A stretch of 64,000 nt of DNA. Source: Paludibaculum sp. (GTDB lineage: Bacteria > Acidobacteriota > Terriglobia > Bryobacterales > Bryobacteraceae). Shown here one piece after another: positions 45,538-54,482 of the stretch. The position numbers were made by a program, and so were the translations under genes. The DNA is taken from positions 1 to 64,000 of the forward strand of contig JARKQJ010000248.1 of assembly GCA_029973955.1 (NCBI GenBank), read 5' to 3'. Below the pieces are notes generated by a model. The model was not told where the DNA came from. It did not search any database and was given only the letters and a program-made list of their open reading frames with translations. Position 1 is the stretch's first letter. Every line of letters begins with the position of its first letter.

Positions 45538-45936
45538 CTAGTTCAACTTCGATTTCAACTGCCTGACAAACTGTGCCGCCACCGCTTTGCGGCCGGCGTC
45601 GTCGGTAGTCCACTTGAAGTCGTACTTCAGCATGGTCTTCTTCGTCTTCGAGTCCATCACTTCCAGAGTCGTGTCCTCCGTTCGCCCAGTGTTCTTGCGG
45701 TACAGCACCTCCGCGTGGAACGAGGTGAACTTCTTGCCCAGGATGACCTTCAAATCCGGATGCTCGGCCTCTTCGATGAACTCGATCGGCAACTCCTCCG
45801 CTGCCGCCGCTTTTTCGATGTAGGCTTCCAGGCCGCCCATCTGGTTGAGGAATACCGTCTTCCGGCCTTCCGCCGCCGCGGGCAATGCAAGCCCGATTCC
45901 AACCACAAGTGTCAACAGCGCATGAGTTCGTCTCAT
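45538..45936 (-). CDS. small exported protein, family shared with 48723-49121
   Basis: This 132-residue exported protein has a signal peptide (ALLTLVVGIGLALPAAA). The C-terminal half reads AEVLYRKNTGRTEDTTLEV followed by DSKTKKTMLKYDFKWTTDD and ends FVRQLKSKL. The same skeleton (LYxKxTGR...TxLE...D...DF...F...K) occurs in the 132-residue protein at 48723-49121, so the two are paralogues. I know no named family. It is probably periplasmic or secreted. The start at MRRTHALL places a GGGAG very close to the ATG. Confidence 0.7.
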   Translation of the reverse strand: MRRTHALLTLVVGIGLALPAAAEGRKTVFLNQMGGLEAYIEKAAAAEELPIEFIEEAEHPDLKVILGKKFTSFHAEVLYRKNTGRTEDTTLEVMDSKTKKTMLKYDFKWTTDDAGRKAVAAQFVRQLKSKLN

Positions 45937-45970
45937 CACTCCCTTGGATTCCGGATCGGGGCGCGCTGTT

Positions 45971-47392
45971 TCAAAATCTGCCGAACTCGAGTACACGCTT
46001 GCGAAACTCCGGGGCACCACGCATCGCCTCCAGGTAGCGCCGCTCCTCACTGCCCTGCTTGGCCGCCGCTAACGCCGGCGGCAATCCGAACCCGCCCCGG
46101 CCCGCCGCGCTGGTGCCCAGCGTCCGCAGCCTGAAGTGATCCCACTCCCGCCCGCCCGTCCCCGGAAACGCATACGCCATGGGCGCGGCCACCAGCTTCC
46201 TGAGCGTGCCCAGCGGGGTCTTCGCACCGGGCTTCCTCGCCAGCCGGCGCTCTTCCTTCTCCGCCAACGATGCCACCGCCTCGCTCGCGGGCCGGAACCC
46301 CAGCTTCCGGTAGAACCACCACGCCCCGGACTGCAAACCCTCCTCGTTTTCGTGCCCCAACTGGTAGGGGTCCACCACGAAGCATGTCACCCCCAGCACC
46401 TGCCGCATCGCCTGCACGATCTTCGCATAGAGGTAGGCCGTCTCCCCGGCCCGGAACGTGTAATAGAGATTGAAGCCCGCCTCCATCCGCTCAAATAGGG
46501 AGAGCCCTTCGAAATAGCCTACGGGCACGCCGTTCTTCCACAACGACATGGCATGATATGCCCGCAACGGGAGCCGCCACTCCGGCACCACGCCCGACAG
46601 AAAAAAACACAGCCCACGGCCGGCGTCGATCGAGTAGACGTGTTTCGGATCGCCCCAGGTGAAGCCGTGCAACTCGCGGTAGCGCACCGCCGAAGTATCG
46701 CGCGCCAGCGCCAGCACCGTCCGGCCGCACTTCTGATCCAATCGCTTCACTGGCAGAGGCGGCAGCTTCGGGATCTCATCGAGGGAGGCGTCCCGCCGGG
46801 TCAACAACGCCCCGTCGTGAGGAAAGAGATGCCTGCACGGCAACCGCATCAGCGTCCGGCTTGCCGTCGACTGCCCAAACTCCCAGCGCAGCGGCAACTG
46901 CAGCGAGTCGTATCGAACGGCCTGCTCGCGTTCACTCCCATAGCGCTTCGCAATCGCCCTCAGCAGCCAATCCAACTCCGAGCGCCGCCCGGCGGCGGCG
47001 CGCACCCACTCGTCGTAGGGCACGTGCGCCTCCACTTGCGCATCCTCGTCGCACCATGGCAGCAACTCAGGCAGCAGCCGGCCGAACGGCTCCTGACTCT
47101 CGTAGGCGTCCCAGGCGATGGAGACCGCCGCGCCATGCGTCCGCGCCAGGTGCCGCGCCACGCCGTAGCTGAACACCGCGGTCATCCCGGACCCGGCCAT
47201 GCCGCACGTCTCCGCCTCTTCCAGTTCGCTCAAGTCTTCCCCGCCCTGCCTGCGCACGGCCACTTGCTCGCCCAGTTTCATTAGTTCGGCGTCGGCGGCC
47301 AGCGCCTCTTCCTCGCTCTTCGGATACGCCCGGCGGAAGAGCAGTTCTTCATGCCGGCGGGGCAGTTCAGAAGCGTTCCACGCTCTCACCAT
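45971..47392 (-). CDS. conserved protein with a GNAT-like C-terminal part
   Basis: This 473-residue cytoplasmic protein has no leader. The N-terminal part (MVRAWNASELPRRHEELLFR) is helical, with RYDSLQLPLRWEFGQSTASR in the middle. From about residue 270 a GNAT-like fold is suggested: VGYFEGLSLFERMEAGFNLY, ETAYLYAKIVQAMRQVLGVT, then GAWWFYRKLGFRPAS, the usual last motif of acetyltransferases. This suggests an acyltransferase-related function, but no family name can be given. It is followed by the small exported protein gene 34 nt downstream. Confidence 0.6.
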   Translation of the reverse strand: MVRAWNASELPRRHEELLFRRAYPKSEEEALAADAELMKLGEQVAVRRQGGEDLSELEEAETCGMAGSGMTAVFSYGVARHLARTHGAAVSIAWDAYESQEPFGRLLPELLPWCDEDAQVEAHVPYDEWVRAAAGRRSELDWLLRAIAKRYGSEREQAVRYDSLQLPLRWEFGQSTASRTLMRLPCRHLFPHDGALLTRRDASLDEIPKLPPLPVKRLDQKCGRTVLALARDTSAVRYRELHGFTWGDPKHVYSIDAGRGLCFFLSGVVPEWRLPLRAYHAMSLWKNGVPVGYFEGLSLFERMEAGFNLYYTFRAGETAYLYAKIVQAMRQVLGVTCFVVDPYQLGHENEEGLQSGAWWFYRKLGFRPASEAVASLAEKEERRLARKPGAKTPLGTLRKLVAAPMAYAFPGTGGREWDHFRLRTLGTSAAGRGGFGLPPALAAAKQGSEERRYLEAMRGAPEFRKRVLEFGRF

Positions 47393-47414
47393 GGCCCGCC
47401 ATTGTAGCAGCCTG

Positions 47415-48656
47415 CTAGATCTTCGGCAGTTCGTAGCCCTTGCGGCGCGGACGCGAGAGGAACTTGTTCGCTTCCTCGTCGTTCACGAAGCGCTCCGCCT
47501 TGGGATCCCACTGCAGTTTCCGGTTCAGATCGCGGCAGATGGTGATCAGGTGGCACAGCGACGTCGAGCGGTGGCCGATCTCCACGTCCGCGTTCGGCCG
47601 CTTCCTGGTCCGGATGCACTCCAGGAAGTTCTCCAGGTGCCACTTATCCTCACCCGGGCCCTCCGGCGTATCGGCCGGCTTGTCCTTGATGAGGCTGCCC
47701 GGGTTGGCTCCCAGCGATCCGCGCTTGATCTCCAGCGAACCCTTCTCGCCGAAGAAGATCGCCCCCAGGTCGGAGTGGTCCGGACGCTTGGCGCCCGTGC
47801 ACTTCAGCACCGTGCCGGAGGCATAGCGCATCATCACCGGCGTCTCTTCGGGCCGGTCTTCCGGCGGACGTCCTTCCAGCCAGAACTCCACCGGGCCCGT
47901 CTCATCCGTACCCAACGCACACTGGACCTGGTCCAGCGCATGCGTGCCCCAGCCGGACACGCCCCAGCTCTGCCCGCCGTCGTCGTAGTCCCACCACCAG
48001 GACCAGCGCAGGTGCAGGTCCGGATGATACGGGCGCAACTCCGTCTGGTTGCACCACATGTCCCAATCGAGCCCTTCCGGCACCGGCTGCGCCGGCTTGG
48101 GCGTCCACTTCTTCGGCGGTTCGAAATTGCACGCCACCACTTCGTGGACCTTACCCAACCCGCCCTCGCGCACGAACTTGCTCGCCCAGGCGTTGATCGG
48201 GATCGAGCGCTGCTGCGTGCCGGTCTGAAGAACGCGGTTGTACTTCCGCACCGCGCGCTCCAGCACACGCCCCTCTTCCACGGTGAGGGTCAACGGCTTC
48301 TCCGCGTAGACGTCCAGCCCCGCCTGCAATGCGTGGATCGCGATCAGCACCCGTGCGTGCGTCGTCGTCTCCACGAAGGTCGCGTCCAGCTTCGCCTTGT
48401 CCAGCATCTTCCGGTAGTCCTGGTAGTGCACCGCGGACTTGTACGACGGCCGGATCTCAGCCGCCCGGACGCACTGCGACAGGTTGCAGTCGCAGAAGGC
48501 ATCGAATGTCGCGTTGGGAAACTCCTCGTTCTTCAGCAGCCAGCGGGCCCGGCCCCCCAGGCCGATCACACCCAGGCGAATCCGGTCGTTTGCTCCGAAA
48601 ACTCTCGTCGCGGCTGCTGCAGTGAGCGCACCTTGGAAGAAATGACGGCGGTTCAT
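47415..48656 (-). CDS. Tat-exported Gfo/Idh/MocA family oxidoreductase
   Basis: This 413-residue sugar oxidoreductase has a twin-arginine leader (NRRHFFQGALTAAAATRVFG). The NAD-binding fold begins IRLGVIGLGGRARWLL, and VYAEKPLTLTVEEG (EKP) is the classic catalytic Lys motif. The C-terminal domain has GWGTHALDQVQ, with the catalytic His. Exported Gfo/Idh proteins carry tightly bound cofactor. With a DUF1080 gene 3.4 kb away, oxidation of a sugar at C3 is a reasonable guess. The start was chosen at MNRRHFF to retain the leader. Confidence 0.9.
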   Translation of the reverse strand: MNRRHFFQGALTAAAATRVFGANDRIRLGVIGLGGRARWLLKNEEFPNATFDAFCDCNLSQCVRAAEIRPSYKSAVHYQDYRKMLDKAKLDATFVETTTHARVLIAIHALQAGLDVYAEKPLTLTVEEGRVLERAVRKYNRVLQTGTQQRSIPINAWASKFVREGGLGKVHEVVACNFEPPKKWTPKPAQPVPEGLDWDMWCNQTELRPYHPDLHLRWSWWWDYDDGGQSWGVSGWGTHALDQVQCALGTDETGPVEFWLEGRPPEDRPEETPVMMRYASGTVLKCTGAKRPDHSDLGAIFFGEKGSLEIKRGSLGANPGSLIKDKPADTPEGPGEDKWHLENFLECIRTRKRPNADVEIGHRSTSLCHLITICRDLNRKLQWDPKAERFVNDEEANKFLSRPRRKGYELPKI

Positions 48657-48722
48657 GACGTTCGCTAACCTATCGAGGGCCATCAGGCGGTGTCAAGGGC
48701 GGCCTCTCTCACCCTGACCCGG

Positions 48723-49121
48723 CTACGGCGTCGCCAGATGCTGCTTCACCTTCTCGATGAACTGGAACGCCGCGCGCCGACGGACCAATTCGTCGGACGA
48801 CATCGGAAAATCCAGCGACACCACAACGCGCTTCTCTTCCGTGTCCCAAAACTCCAGACGGGTGCAATCCCGCCGCCCCGTGGACTTCTGATACAGCGTC
48901 AGCGACTCGCGCGACTGGAATTTCGGCAGTAGAAAGATCCGGAATCGGGAACGCTCGCCGGAGGGGAGTAAAGTCACCGGCTTCCCGTAGTATTCCACCG
49001 CCTCCTGAATCAACGGCTCCATCGCCCAGAGTCGCTCTTTTGTGGCGGTGAGCGCGTGATCCACGCCAAAAACGGGGGCAATGATGATCAGCGCTACACC
49101 ACACAATGCAGCAGGTCTCAT
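48723..49121 (-). CDS. small exported protein, paralogue of 45538-45936
   Basis: This protein is 132 residues, exactly the length of its paralogue. A signal peptide (MRPAALCGVALIIIAPVF) precedes a domain with LTLYQKSTGRRDCTRLEFWD and VVSLDFPMSSDELVRRRAAF, the same order of residues as the first copy. Start ATG 49121 is preferred over TTG 49130 because it gives equal lengths. Function is unknown. It lies 66 nt upstream of the Gfo/Idh gene on the same strand. Confidence 0.68.
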   Translation of the reverse strand: MRPAALCGVALIIIAPVFGVDHALTATKERLWAMEPLIQEAVEYYGKPVTLLPSGERSRFRIFLLPKFQSRESLTLYQKSTGRRDCTRLEFWDTEEKRVVVSLDFPMSSDELVRRRAAFQFIEKVKQHLATP

Positions 49122-49229
49122 CACCTTCAACCTAACTACTTTCAGACCTGAAACGCAATCACGGAATCGCCCGGCTCAGGCTCCGGGTATCATCGGGAGC
49201 GGATATCATCAGGAATTGTCCCGGCTGCC

Positions 49230-52055
49230 ATGGCCCAACTCACCCCGCTCCTCGCCCTAGCCGCGCTCCTCGGCGCTCCGGCCCTCGCCGCCGGCCCACT
49301 CGACTTCGGCCTCCAGGAGTACCGCAAAGCCCTCGAAGCCCGCGGGCTGAAACCCGAAGCCTATCCGGTCCTCCCCGAATACTCCATGGTGCTGCCCCAC
49401 GACGGCTTCTCCATCATGGGCAATCTCATCCGCGGCGGCAGCCAGCGCGGCATCATGTATGGTCTGCTCGAAGCCGCGGCCCAGATCCGCCGCCAGGGCC
49501 GCCTCTCGCCCGCCAAAGTGGAGCCGGCCACGCAAATGCGCGGCATCCGCCGTTTCCTCCACAACGCCGACCTGGAACAGGCCTGGTATCACGACCGCGA
49601 CTACTGGCAGGCCTTCTTCCAGATGCTCGCCCGCAATCGCTTCAACCGCTTCAACCTCGTCTTCGCCCACCAGACCGCCTACCTCGCCCCGCCATACCCC
49701 TTCCTCGTCAGCGTCCCCGAATTCCCTCAAGTCCGCGCCCGCGGCCTCTCCGAACACGACCGCGAGCGCAACCTCTCCACCCTCCGCTACATCTCACAGA
49801 CCGCCGCCGACTACGGCATCGACTTCACCCTCGGCGTCTGGGAGCACGACATTCAGAAGGGCATGACACCCAGCGTCGACGGGCTCAACCCCGACAACCT
49901 CGGCCCCTACTCTTACTCCGCCCTCAAAATGATCCTAGCCGCCTGCCCCTCCATCCGCAGCGTGCAGATGCGCACCAACTCCGAATCCGGCATCCCCTCC
50001 GAGCGGCAGGTGGAGTTCTACCGTGATTACGTTTTCAAAGCCCTCAAAGACTCCGGCCGCCTCGTTCAACTCGACCTCCGCGGCTGGCTCATGCAGTCGG
50101 GCCTGCTCGAAGCCGCCGTCCACTCCGGCGTCCCGCTCCGTCTCTCCAGCAAATACTGGGCCGAGGATCTCGGCCGCCCCTACCCGCCCCCCGAAACCTG
50201 GCCCAACTACTCCTTCCTCAACTTCCTGGAGAAGCCTGGCGTCTCCGAACGCACCCGCCAGTGGGGCTTCTATTGGGAACTTTGGGGCCTTGGCTCCCAT
50301 CGCCTGCTGTTGTGGGGCGACCCCGATTACGTCCGCCGCGCCGTGCCCACTTTCTCCATGAGCGGCGCCGAAGGCTTCGAGATCGATCCGCCCCTGGCCC
50401 AGAAGGGCTTCGGCAACCGCCCCGGCGTGTGGGGCATCTTCGAGGAAAGCCAACAACAGCGCGTCTTCTGGAAATACGAGTTCGAGCGCTACTGGCTCTT
50501 CTACCTGCTCTGGGGCCGCCTCTCCTACAACCCGGCGGAACCCGACCGCCTCTGGACCGACGAGTTCAAAACACGCTTCGGCGCAGCCGCCGCCGATGTG
50601 GAGCAGGCCGTCCGCTCCGCCAGCAAAGTCCTCAACGAGATCGTCGCCGTCCACCTCGCCGATCCCAACATGTACATCTGGCCCGAGATCAATCCGGGCG
50701 GACTGATCGACTCCTACGCCGACGTCCGCCCCAGCGACTTCCGCATGATTGCCGGCTTCACTGAGAACGCGCTCAACCGGGTCAACGGAACCGCCTCCGC
50801 CAAGCAGCGCCCCAGCGAGACCTCGGAGCGCCTCCACGCCTGGGCGCTGGAAACCGAGCAGGCCGTCGAGCGCGCGCAGAAGACCCTCGGCGATCAGCAC
50901 CGCGAATGGCTCGGCACGCGGCCCGATCTCGACGTTCTCGCCCTCCTCGCCCGCTTCCACGGCCGACGTCAGATGGCCGCCGACGGTCTCGCCTGGTTCC
51001 AGGCCACCGGAGACTTCAATGCGCTCCTCCCCGCGCGCCGCGAAATCCTCGGTGCTCAGCGCCTGTGGCAGCAGCTCGTCAAACTCACCACCGGCCTCTA
51101 TCCCGAAAACATGGCCTTCGGCCCCGACGACACCGGCCACTGGAAAGACAAGCTGCCCTACCTCGATCACGACCTGAAAGCCATCGACAGCCGCATCGCC
51201 CTCTTTGAGAAGCACGGCGGATTCGTCAAGGGCTTCGACTTCGGCGCGGCCGTCGCGACGCCACGCCCCGGCAGTTACAATCGGAACGCTTCGGTGGTCT
51301 CCAACACCGTCGAACCGGGATTTAGCGCAGTCGCCCCGGATTCGGCCTTCTCCGAGAAGACCGGCTGGGGCTGGCTCTCCACGGAACCGCGCCAGTCCAC
51401 TGCCCTCCCGCTCACCCCCTACGCCGAAGTCCGCGCCGTCAGTTCCACGCCCACCCACCTGCCGCCCAACGTCCTGCTGGCCGACTCCATCTCCGGCACG
51501 GGCCCGCAGATCTTCCGCATCCTCACCCCCGACGGCCCTTACCGTGCCGTCCTCCTTAAGCCAAATGGCGACGCCCTCACCCTCAATCTCGAAGCCCGCA
51601 GCGGCACGCTCGACGTCCCCATGCCCGATGGCCCCTGGCAGTTCAGCGGACTCCTGCTCACCGGAGGACCGCCCCCCGCCCCCGTGAACCGCTGGCCCCG
51701 CCCCGTCGCCAAGCCCGCTTTCACCCATCACGCCCCCGCGCACGCCATCGCCGCCCGGCCCTTGACGCTCGAGCTCCAGCTCTGGCCTCCGGCCCAGATC
51801 AGGACCGTCCGCCTCCACTACCGCCCGCTCAATCAGCTCGCCGCCTGGAAGACCATCGACGCTGCGCCGCAAAGCGCCCGCTTCACCATCCCCGCCGCCG
51901 AAGTGGACGCCCGCTGGGATCTCCAGTACTACTTCGAAATCCTCAACACCGAAGGCACCGGCTGGTTTCTGCCCGACCCGCGCGTCGCCACGCCCTATCA
52001 CGTCGTCTCCGTCGATGTCGATGCCACCCCGCCGCCCGTCGAGCCTCCGCAGTGA
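49230..52055 (+). CDS. large exported putative glycoside hydrolase, unassigned family
   Basis: This 941-residue exported protein begins with a signal peptide (LLALAALLGAPALAAG). An N-terminal region with RGIMYGLLEAAAQIRRQGRL resembles the alpha-glucuronidase / GH20-type N-domains. It leads into a TIM-barrel-like stretch (DYWQAFFQMLARNRFNRFNL, YISQTAADYGIDFTLGVWEH, SVQMRTNSESGIPSERQVEF, LLLWGDPDYV). The C-terminal 250 residues are beta-rich, possibly carbohydrate-binding. Acidic residues are plentiful in the barrel, but the catalytic pair cannot be assigned by eye. The next gene (DUF1080) starts 12 nt after its stop, so the two may work together on one substrate. Confidence 0.6.
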   Translation: MAQLTPLLALAALLGAPALAAGPLDFGLQEYRKALEARGLKPEAYPVLPEYSMVLPHDGFSIMGNLIRGGSQRGIMYGLLEAAAQIRRQGRLSPAKVEPATQMRGIRRFLHNADLEQAWYHDRDYWQAFFQMLARNRFNRFNLVFAHQTAYLAPPYPFLVSVPEFPQVRARGLSEHDRERNLSTLRYISQTAADYGIDFTLGVWEHDIQKGMTPSVDGLNPDNLGPYSYSALKMILAACPSIRSVQMRTNSESGIPSERQVEFYRDYVFKALKDSGRLVQLDLRGWLMQSGLLEAAVHSGVPLRLSSKYWAEDLGRPYPPPETWPNYSFLNFLEKPGVSERTRQWGFYWELWGLGSHRLLLWGDPDYVRRAVPTFSMSGAEGFEIDPPLAQKGFGNRPGVWGIFEESQQQRVFWKYEFERYWLFYLLWGRLSYNPAEPDRLWTDEFKTRFGAAAADVEQAVRSASKVLNEIVAVHLADPNMYIWPEINPGGLIDSYADVRPSDFRMIAGFTENALNRVNGTASAKQRPSETSERLHAWALETEQAVERAQKTLGDQHREWLGTRPDLDVLALLARFHGRRQMAADGLAWFQATGDFNALLPARREILGAQRLWQQLVKLTTGLYPENMAFGPDDTGHWKDKLPYLDHDLKAIDSRIALFEKHGGFVKGFDFGAAVATPRPGSYNRNASVVSNTVEPGFSAVAPDSAFSEKTGWGWLSTEPRQSTALPLTPYAEVRAVSSTPTHLPPNVLLADSISGTGPQIFRILTPDGPYRAVLLKPNGDALTLNLEARSGTLDVPMPDGPWQFSGLLLTGGPPPAPVNRWPRPVAKPAFTHHAPAHAIAARPLTLELQLWPPAQIRTVRLHYRPLNQLAAWKTIDAAPQSARFTIPAAEVDARWDLQYYFEILNTEGTGWFLPDPRVATPYHVVSVDVDATPPPVEPPQ

Positions 52056-52067
52056 AATAATAGCCGC

Positions 52068-52820
52068 ATGAAGCGCGCTGCCATTCTCCTCGCCGCCTTT
52101 GCCCTTGTAGCCTCCGCACAGGACGCGCCCTACCTCATCCAACCCGGCTGGTCTCCTCTGCTCAACGGCAAGGACCTCACCGGCTGGCATGCCATGGACG
52201 CCACCAAGCCTCATGAATGGGTGGCCGCCCGCGGCATCCGCTTCGATCGCATGTACTCGCCCAAAGCCCTCTCCTTCACCGGCGATTCCGGCGACCGCAT
52301 GATCAACGGCAAGAACGGCAAGACCCAGAACTTCGTCACCGATCAGAAATTCGGCGACATCGAGCTCTACATCGAGTTCATGATCCCGCGCGGCGCCAAC
52401 TCCGGCGTCTACCTCCACGGCCTCTACGAAATCCAGATCCTCGACAGCTTCGGCATCGCCGACCTCACCACCGGAGACTGCGGCGCCGTCTACCACGAGT
52501 GGGTCAACGGCAAACCCAGGAACGGCGCCGTGCCCCGCGTCAACGTCGAAAAGAACGCCGGCGAGTGGCAGGCCTATCACATCTGGTTCCGCGCCCCGCG
52601 CTTTGACGCCGCCGACAAGAAGATCGAAAACGCCCGCTTCCTGCGAGTCATGTTCAACGGCGTCATGATCCACGACAACGTCGAAGTGCCCAACCCCACG
52701 CGCGCCCACATGGACCTCCCCGAAGCCGCCACGAACCCCATCATGCTCCAGGGCGACCACGGCCCCGTCGCCTTCCGCAACATCTACTGGCGCCCCATCG
52801 GCGAACTCCCCGAGCGGTAA
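52068..52820 (+). CDS. exported DUF1080 (3-keto-disaccharide hydrolase) protein
   Basis: This 250-residue exported protein has a signal peptide (AAILLAAFALVASAQ). The DUF1080 signature is clear: PLLNGKDLTGWHAMD near residue 30, FGDIELYIEFMIPRGANSGV, LHGLYEIQILDSFG and the C-terminal PIMLQGDHGPVAFRNIYWRP. Members include hydrolases of 3-keto-glycosides with a LamG-like fold. It begins 12 nt after the 941-residue protein and precedes the cyclase-family gene by 17 nt. Confidence 0.9.
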   Translation: MKRAAILLAAFALVASAQDAPYLIQPGWSPLLNGKDLTGWHAMDATKPHEWVAARGIRFDRMYSPKALSFTGDSGDRMINGKNGKTQNFVTDQKFGDIELYIEFMIPRGANSGVYLHGLYEIQILDSFGIADLTTGDCGAVYHEWVNGKPRNGAVPRVNVEKNAGEWQAYHIWFRAPRFDAADKKIENARFLRVMFNGVMIHDNVEVPNPTRAHMDLPEAATNPIMLQGDHGPVAFRNIYWRPIGELPER

Positions 52821-52837
52821 TCCCAGAGCGTCCACCA

Positions 52838-53482
52838 ATGTCCTGGATCGACATCTCCACGCCGCTCGCCTCCGGTATGCTCGTCTGGCCCGGCGACGAT
52901 CCCGTCACCGTGCAGCAGACCATGTTCATCGAAGCAGGTGACCCCTACAACCTCACTCGACTCGCCATGAGCGCCCACACCGGCACTCACATCGATGCCC
53001 CGCGCCACTTCCTCCCGAACGGCGCGGGCATGGAAGCCATGCCGCTCGCCCTCATGTCCGGCCCCGCGCTTGTCATCAACGTCGACGACCCGCGGGCCGT
53101 TCGCGCCCATCACATCCCCTCCCATCTCCCGCCCGGCGCGCGCATCCTCTTCCGAACCCGCAACTCCACGCATCACCTCACACAGCCCGATTTCGCCGAG
53201 GAGTTCGTCTTCATCGAGCGCGCAGCCGCCGAGGCCCTCGCCGCCGCCGGCGCCGCCCTGGTCGGCATCGACTACCTCTCCGTCGGCGGCTTTCACGAAG
53301 ACCCGCGCGAGACCCACGAGATCCTGCTCCGCGCGGGGATCTGGATCGTCGAGGGGCTGCGCCTGGCGCACGTCCCACCTGGACCGTGCGAATTGCTCTG
53401 CCTGCCGATCCTCCTCCCAGGCTCTGACGGCGCGCCGGCCCGCGCCCTGCTGCGCCCATCCCGCGATCATGCTTCGACGTAG
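52838..53482 (+). CDS. cyclase family metal-dependent hydrolase (kynurenine-formamidase-like)
   Basis: This 214-residue cytoplasmic protein belongs to the cyclase/formamidase superfamily. The metal-binding motif SAHTGTHIDAPRHFLPNG (HxGTHxDxPxH) sits near residues 47-64, and the N-terminal IDISTPLASGMLVWPGD is typical. Possible substrates include N-formyl amides or cyclic esters, and no kynurenine gene is nearby. The nucleoside hydrolase gene starts inside its last 14 nt. Confidence 0.87.
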   Translation: MSWIDISTPLASGMLVWPGDDPVTVQQTMFIEAGDPYNLTRLAMSAHTGTHIDAPRHFLPNGAGMEAMPLALMSGPALVINVDDPRAVRAHHIPSHLPPGARILFRTRNSTHHLTQPDFAEEFVFIERAAAEALAAAGAALVGIDYLSVGGFHEDPRETHEILLRAGIWIVEGLRLAHVPPGPCELLCLPILLPGSDGAPARALLRPSRDHAST

Positions 53483-54470
53483 CTTCCTCGCCAGCCCTGC
53501 CGCCGTCTTCGCCGCGCCCGCGCCGCGTCCCCTCATCTTCGACACTGACATCGGCGCCGATGTCGACGATGCCATCGCCCTCGCCATCCTCGCTCATTCC
53601 CCCGAAATCCGCCTCGCCGGAGTCACCACGGTATTTCAGAACACCCGCCGACGCGCGCAATATGCCAGCCGCATGCTCGAAGCCCTGCGCGTGACCGGCG
53701 TCCCCTGCTTCGCCGGTTGCCCCTTTCCCCTCGCTGCGCGCCCCTCCACGCCCGCCTACCGCGGCGGCGAAGAGAAACTGCGCCAGCTCCGCCTTGCTAC
53801 CGAAGGTCCGGAAGAAGATCTCTCCGCCGCCCCGCCCATCTCTCCCCAACACGCCGTCGATTTCATCCTCGAAGCCACCCGCGCTCCCAACGGCCCCCGC
53901 CACCTCCTTCTCGTTGGCCCGCAAACAAACCTCGCGCTCGCGCTTCTCAAAGATCCCTCGCTGGCAGACCGCCTCGATACCGTCACCCTCATGGGCTACG
54001 ACTTCCGCAAATTCATCGACCCCTACAACGTCGGCAACGACCTCGTCGCCGCCCGCCACGTCCTCGCCTCCGGCATCCCTCTGCGCGTCCTGCCCGTGGA
54101 GATCGGCATTGACAACCAGATGGACGCCGCCGAATACGAGCGCTGCCTCCAAAGCCAGTGCCCGCACATGAAGCTCCTCGCCGCCGCCATGCGCCGCTGG
54201 GTCCAACTCGTCCGCGCCCGGCCCGGCAACCCGATCCCAGACTATCTCCCCAGACCGTACGACTCGCTCGCCGCCCTCACCATCACGCACCCCCATCTCT
54301 TCACATGGAAGCGCGGGACCATTCGGCTCGAACCGGGCGACGCGCCCTTCCAAACCCATCACACCTTCACTGAATCCCCCGCCGGCCCCCACCAGATCGT
54401 CACCGCACTCGACCGCGAAAAGGTGAAGGCGCTCCACATGGAGCGCCTCCTGTCCTGCGAATCCGTGTGA
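53469..54470 (+). CDS. exported nucleoside hydrolase (IunH family)
   Basis: This 333-residue nucleoside hydrolase cleaves the N-glycosidic bond of ribonucleosides. RPLIFDTDIGADVDDAIALA places the catalytic and calcium-binding Asp cluster at residues 25, 27, 31, 33 and 34. LLLVGPQTNLALALL and VTLMGYDFRKFIDPYNVGND are further family motifs. A twin-arginine-like start, LRRSFLASPAAVFAAP, suggests export. The ATG overlaps the preceding gene by 14 nt. Base preference cannot be judged from sequence. Confidence 0.9.
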   Translation: MLRRSFLASPAAVFAAPAPRPLIFDTDIGADVDDAIALAILAHSPEIRLAGVTTVFQNTRRRAQYASRMLEALRVTGVPCFAGCPFPLAARPSTPAYRGGEEKLRQLRLATEGPEEDLSAAPPISPQHAVDFILEATRAPNGPRHLLLVGPQTNLALALLKDPSLADRLDTVTLMGYDFRKFIDPYNVGNDLVAARHVLASGIPLRVLPVEIGIDNQMDAAEYERCLQSQCPHMKLLAAAMRRWVQLVRARPGNPIPDYLPRPYDSLAALTITHPHLFTWKRGTIRLEPGDAPFQTHHTFTESPAGPHQIVTALDREKVKALHMERLLSCESV

Positions 54471-54482
54471 ACGGCTTGAAGG

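Noticed and set aside
49935-52838. A 967-codon open frame on the minus strand opposite the large glycosidase-like gene
   Set aside because: Composition is Gly/Ala/Val/Asp-rich without motifs, and the plus strand carries a signal peptide and a recognisable DUF1080 gene.
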